Assembly (NCBI GenBank): GCA_023230825.1
Contig: JALNWO010000070.1
Coordinates: 1-8,543 of the forward strand
Source of the DNA: Acholeplasmataceae bacterium
Lineage (GTDB): Bacteria > Bacillota_I > Bacilli_A > Acholeplasmatales > Acholeplasmataceae
DNA length: 8,543 nucleotides
Direction of reading: 5' to 3'
Position 1 is the stretch's first letter. The number at the start of each line of letters is the position of its first letter. Below, piece by piece: positions 6,692 to 8,543 of the stretch. The notes under the pieces were generated by a model. The model was given only the letters and a program-made list of their open reading frames with translations. It did no database searches and had not been told where the DNA came from. The translations under genes were made by a program, and so were the position numbers.

Positions 6692-8452
6692 ATGTTAAAA
6701 CAATTTGCTTCGTTTTTTACTGCTTGGGAAAAAGTAGGTTTCACTACCGGCCTTAAAACGTTTCTCAACCCGACATCGTTTTATCGAGTTCTAAAAAATC
6801 GTGCTTATCTTAAAGCGAATAATGGTATCTTTAGGTATCGTATTTATAATCATGAATATGTAAGAGGCGTTACGTTGTCGGCCGGAGCAGAACAATTTAC
6901 GACCGATTCAATGCGCAAAGTTACAAGTTTTGCTTTAAGCGGAATGGAATTTATGGATCGTATGACAACTTACGCTACTTTTGCTTTAGCAGAAGAATAC
7001 GTCCAAAAAACACATGGTTATAAAATCGGCACACAAGAAAATCTAAAACTTGCCAATGAAATGTTAACCGACTTTATTTTAGAAACTCAATCTAATAGTG
7101 ATCGTATTGCTATTAGCCGTGTGCGTGCTGGCGAAAAAGGAGTTATTGTTAAAAATTTATTCGGTCTATTCCAAAGTGACGCCCAAAACAAAGCTGGTTT
7201 ACTCTTTAATATTCTTAACGATATGAATAATCAAAGCAAAGATATTAAACAAATTAAAGCCGATTTATTAAAAGTAACAGACGCCGACGTTAAGCAAAGT
7301 TTAAATGGCAAACTTGGTAAACTTATGGCCGACCAAAATAAACTTGGTAATCGCGCTCGTGCTTACTTTGCTGGACTAGTTTTAAGTGGTATTATCACAA
7401 TGCTTGCCGATACACTTTCTAATTGGCTATACGATAGAGAAGAAATCGAGGAGTTTGATTTTGCCAACAAGGCACTTGAAGTTTTATTAAATAGCACAAT
7501 TGATTGGATACCTTACTTCAATAGTGTTTATAACTGGTTAGAATTTGACGGTGCAAGTTTTGCCCCAATTGAAAATATCAATGAATTTATTATTGCTTTT
7601 AAAAATCTTTTCGAAAGTATTGGTGAAGGTAAAATTAACAGCAGAGACTTTGTTCAACTCGCTATTAAACTTGCTGAACTCATGGGCTTTCCAGCCGGTA
7701 ACCTTTCAAAGCTTATTCAAGGCACGATAGGCAACTTTAACCCAGAACTTGCTTATCAATATAGAAACGTCTTATATGGCGCCTCACAATCGTTTTTAGG
7801 CCGTGAAGTAAATACATATATTGAAAAAGGTAATTTAGATAAAGCCGAAGCAGCGTTAAGTTTCAACTTCCAATTATACAAGTTTGATATTGACGATGTA
7901 GTTGCTAAACAATTTATCGAATTTAAGAAAAACGATGTAGACATTTCAATTAGTAATACGCCGACTTATTATACCGACGCCGAAGGTGTTAAACATAATT
8001 ATAATGCGGACGTCATTGCCGAATTCAAAAAAGTTTATAATGTTGCTAATATCAAAATCAAAGAAGCAATGAATACGAGCATATATCAAAAGTTGTCTTT
8101 AGAAGAGAAAGCAAAAGCGATCAAAAAAATTAGTGATGTTTATTATGAAATCGCCAAAGGTGAAGCAACAAGTCGTTTGGCAATGCTCGTAGCAAAAACA
8201 CAAAACAAAGTGAATGTTGGAATGTTTGCAACAACAATCGTTTATTTACAAAACAAATATAGTGAAGTTCCAAATCGCAAAGAACTAATCATTGCCGAAC
8301 TAAATAAAATTAGCGGACTAACAAGAAGTGAAAAACTACTTATACTTCACACCATGGGTTATTCAGTCGCGGATAATAATAAAGTTGCAGTAATTGCTTA
8401 CTTACAAAAACTTGGTTTAAGTGCGAAAGTTGCTAATAATTTCTTCAATTAA
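6692..8452 (+). CDS. Giant polyvalent virion protein, C-terminal part (LPD38-like), cut off by the upstream stop
   Basis: 586 residues if started at ATG 6692, but no ribosome binding site precedes that ATG, and the sequence reads as the direct continuation of the upstream frame. It begins with MLKQFASFFTAWEKVGF, which resembles the LKQ..S..TA segment of large polyvalent protein-associated domains (LPD38-like, from memory). A hydrophobic helix AYFAGLVLSGIITMLAD (about 224-240) is followed by an acidic linker (EEIEEFD), then IDWIPYFNSVYNWLE and LMGFPAGNLSKLIQG (about 329-343), both typical of the C-terminal end of such proteins. The remainder is Lys/Ala-rich and helical. Joined with the N-terminal part it would make about 1938 residues. 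It is the last gene before the terminator. If the stop is real and not read through, this part is probably not made, or only weakly. Confidence 0.72.
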   Translation: MLKQFASFFTAWEKVGFTTGLKTFLNPTSFYRVLKNRAYLKANNGIFRYRIYNHEYVRGVTLSAGAEQFTTDSMRKVTSFALSGMEFMDRMTTYATFALAEEYVQKTHGYKIGTQENLKLANEMLTDFILETQSNSDRIAISRVRAGEKGVIVKNLFGLFQSDAQNKAGLLFNILNDMNNQSKDIKQIKADLLKVTDADVKQSLNGKLGKLMADQNKLGNRARAYFAGLVLSGIITMLADTLSNWLYDREEIEEFDFANKALEVLLNSTIDWIPYFNSVYNWLEFDGASFAPIENINEFIIAFKNLFESIGEGKINSRDFVQLAIKLAELMGFPAGNLSKLIQGTIGNFNPELAYQYRNVLYGASQSFLGREVNTYIEKGNLDKAEAALSFNFQLYKFDIDDVVAKQFIEFKKNDVDISISNTPTYYTDAEGVKHNYNADVIAEFKKVYNVANIKIKEAMNTSIYQKLSLEEKAKAIKKISDVYYEIAKGEATSRLAMLVAKTQNKVNVGMFATTIVYLQNKYSEVPNRKELIIAELNKISGLTRSEKLLILHTMGYSVADNNKVAVIAYLQKLGLSAKVANNFFN

Positions 8453-8455
8453 ATA

Positions 8456-8490
8456 ATTTGCTACCCATTTTTCTCTCCATTTGCTACCCA
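8456..8490. repeat. Two 12-base direct repeats (ATTTGCTACCCA)
   Basis: ATTTGCTACCCA occurs at 8456-8467 and again at 8479-8490, a 23-base period with a pyrimidine-rich spacer (TTTTTCTCTCC). It lies between the end of the virion gene and the terminator. The spacing is about two helical turns, so a pair of protein-binding sites is possible. A simple local duplication is equally possible. No further copy was seen in the window. Confidence 0.7.
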
Positions 8491-8496
8491 ATAATC

Positions 8497-8526
8497 AAAA
8501 AAAGCCGATGTTATCTGGCTTTTTTT
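8497..8526. terminator. Bidirectional intrinsic terminator
   Basis: AAAAAAAGCC (8497-8506) pairs perfectly with GGCTTTTTTT (8517-8526) around a 10-base loop; GAT/ATC inside the loop could add pairs. The T-run serves the + strand virion operon, and the A-run becomes a T-run on the minus strand, serving the tRNA-like gene that ends at 8532. The position between two convergent units fits. Confidence 0.88.
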
Positions 8527-8531
8527 ACGAT

Positions 8532-8543
8532 TGGAGCAGGCGA
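8532..8543 (-). tRNA. 3' end of a tRNA gene, probably tRNA-Gly (partial)
   Basis: Read on the minus strand the last 12 bases are TCGCCTGCTCCA: an encoded CCA (8534-8532), discriminator T (8535), and a 7-base acceptor 3' strand CGCCTGC (8542-8536), which would pair with a 5' strand GCAGGCG. A U discriminator with CTCCA at the end is characteristic of bacterial and phage tRNA-Gly. A terminator follows on the same strand. The rest of the gene lies outside the window, so cloverleaf and anticodon cannot be checked. It could be a phage-borne tRNA or a host tRNA at an attachment site. Confidence 0.5.

Noticed and set aside
8446..8489. Minus-strand mini-frame MGSKLFN after a GGAGAG run
   Set aside because: It has only seven codons and arises from the direct repeat; there is no support for it being translated.

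Overview
The window looks like part of a tailed-phage genome (free phage or prophage) from an AT-rich, probably Bacillota-like gut-type host. The evidence is strong AGGAGG-type ribosome binding sites, short spacers, one-directional transcription of every gene, and large virion-type proteins. Host and phage type are inferences.

Left part (1 to about 1353): a diversity-generating retroelement (DGR). The window opens inside the last codons of a variable protein, whose 3' end (1-25) is the end of a variable repeat (VR). A short gap with a strong hairpin follows, then the template repeat (TR, about 113-220) and the reverse transcriptase (RT, about 328-1353). The only VR/TR difference in the shared 25 bases is at a TR adenine (A to T, Asn to Tyr), the signature of adenine-specific mutagenic homing. 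No avd gene lies between VR and RT.

Middle and right part (1325-8452): a 102-residue unknown protein overlapping the RT gene, a 320-residue Ala/Gly/Tyr-rich coiled-coil protein that looks like an internal virion (ejection) protein, and one very large reading frame. That frame is cut by a single in-frame TAA at 6671-6673 into a 1345-residue part and a 586-residue part. The conserved-looking sequence runs straight across the stop, so the two parts most likely derive from one polyvalent virion protein of about 1938 residues, with an HExxGH zincin-like motif.

Right edge (8453-8543): two copies of a 12-base direct repeat, a bidirectional intrinsic terminator, and what appears to be the last 12 bases (with encoded CCA) of a tRNA gene, probably tRNA-Gly, on the minus strand.

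Together the genes suggest a phage that diversifies a surface or receptor-binding protein with a DGR placed directly upstream of its DNA-ejection virion module. Two oddities need checking against raw reads or relatives: the RT has no ATG, GTG, TTG or CTG at its homologous N-terminus, and the giant virion gene is stop-interrupted.
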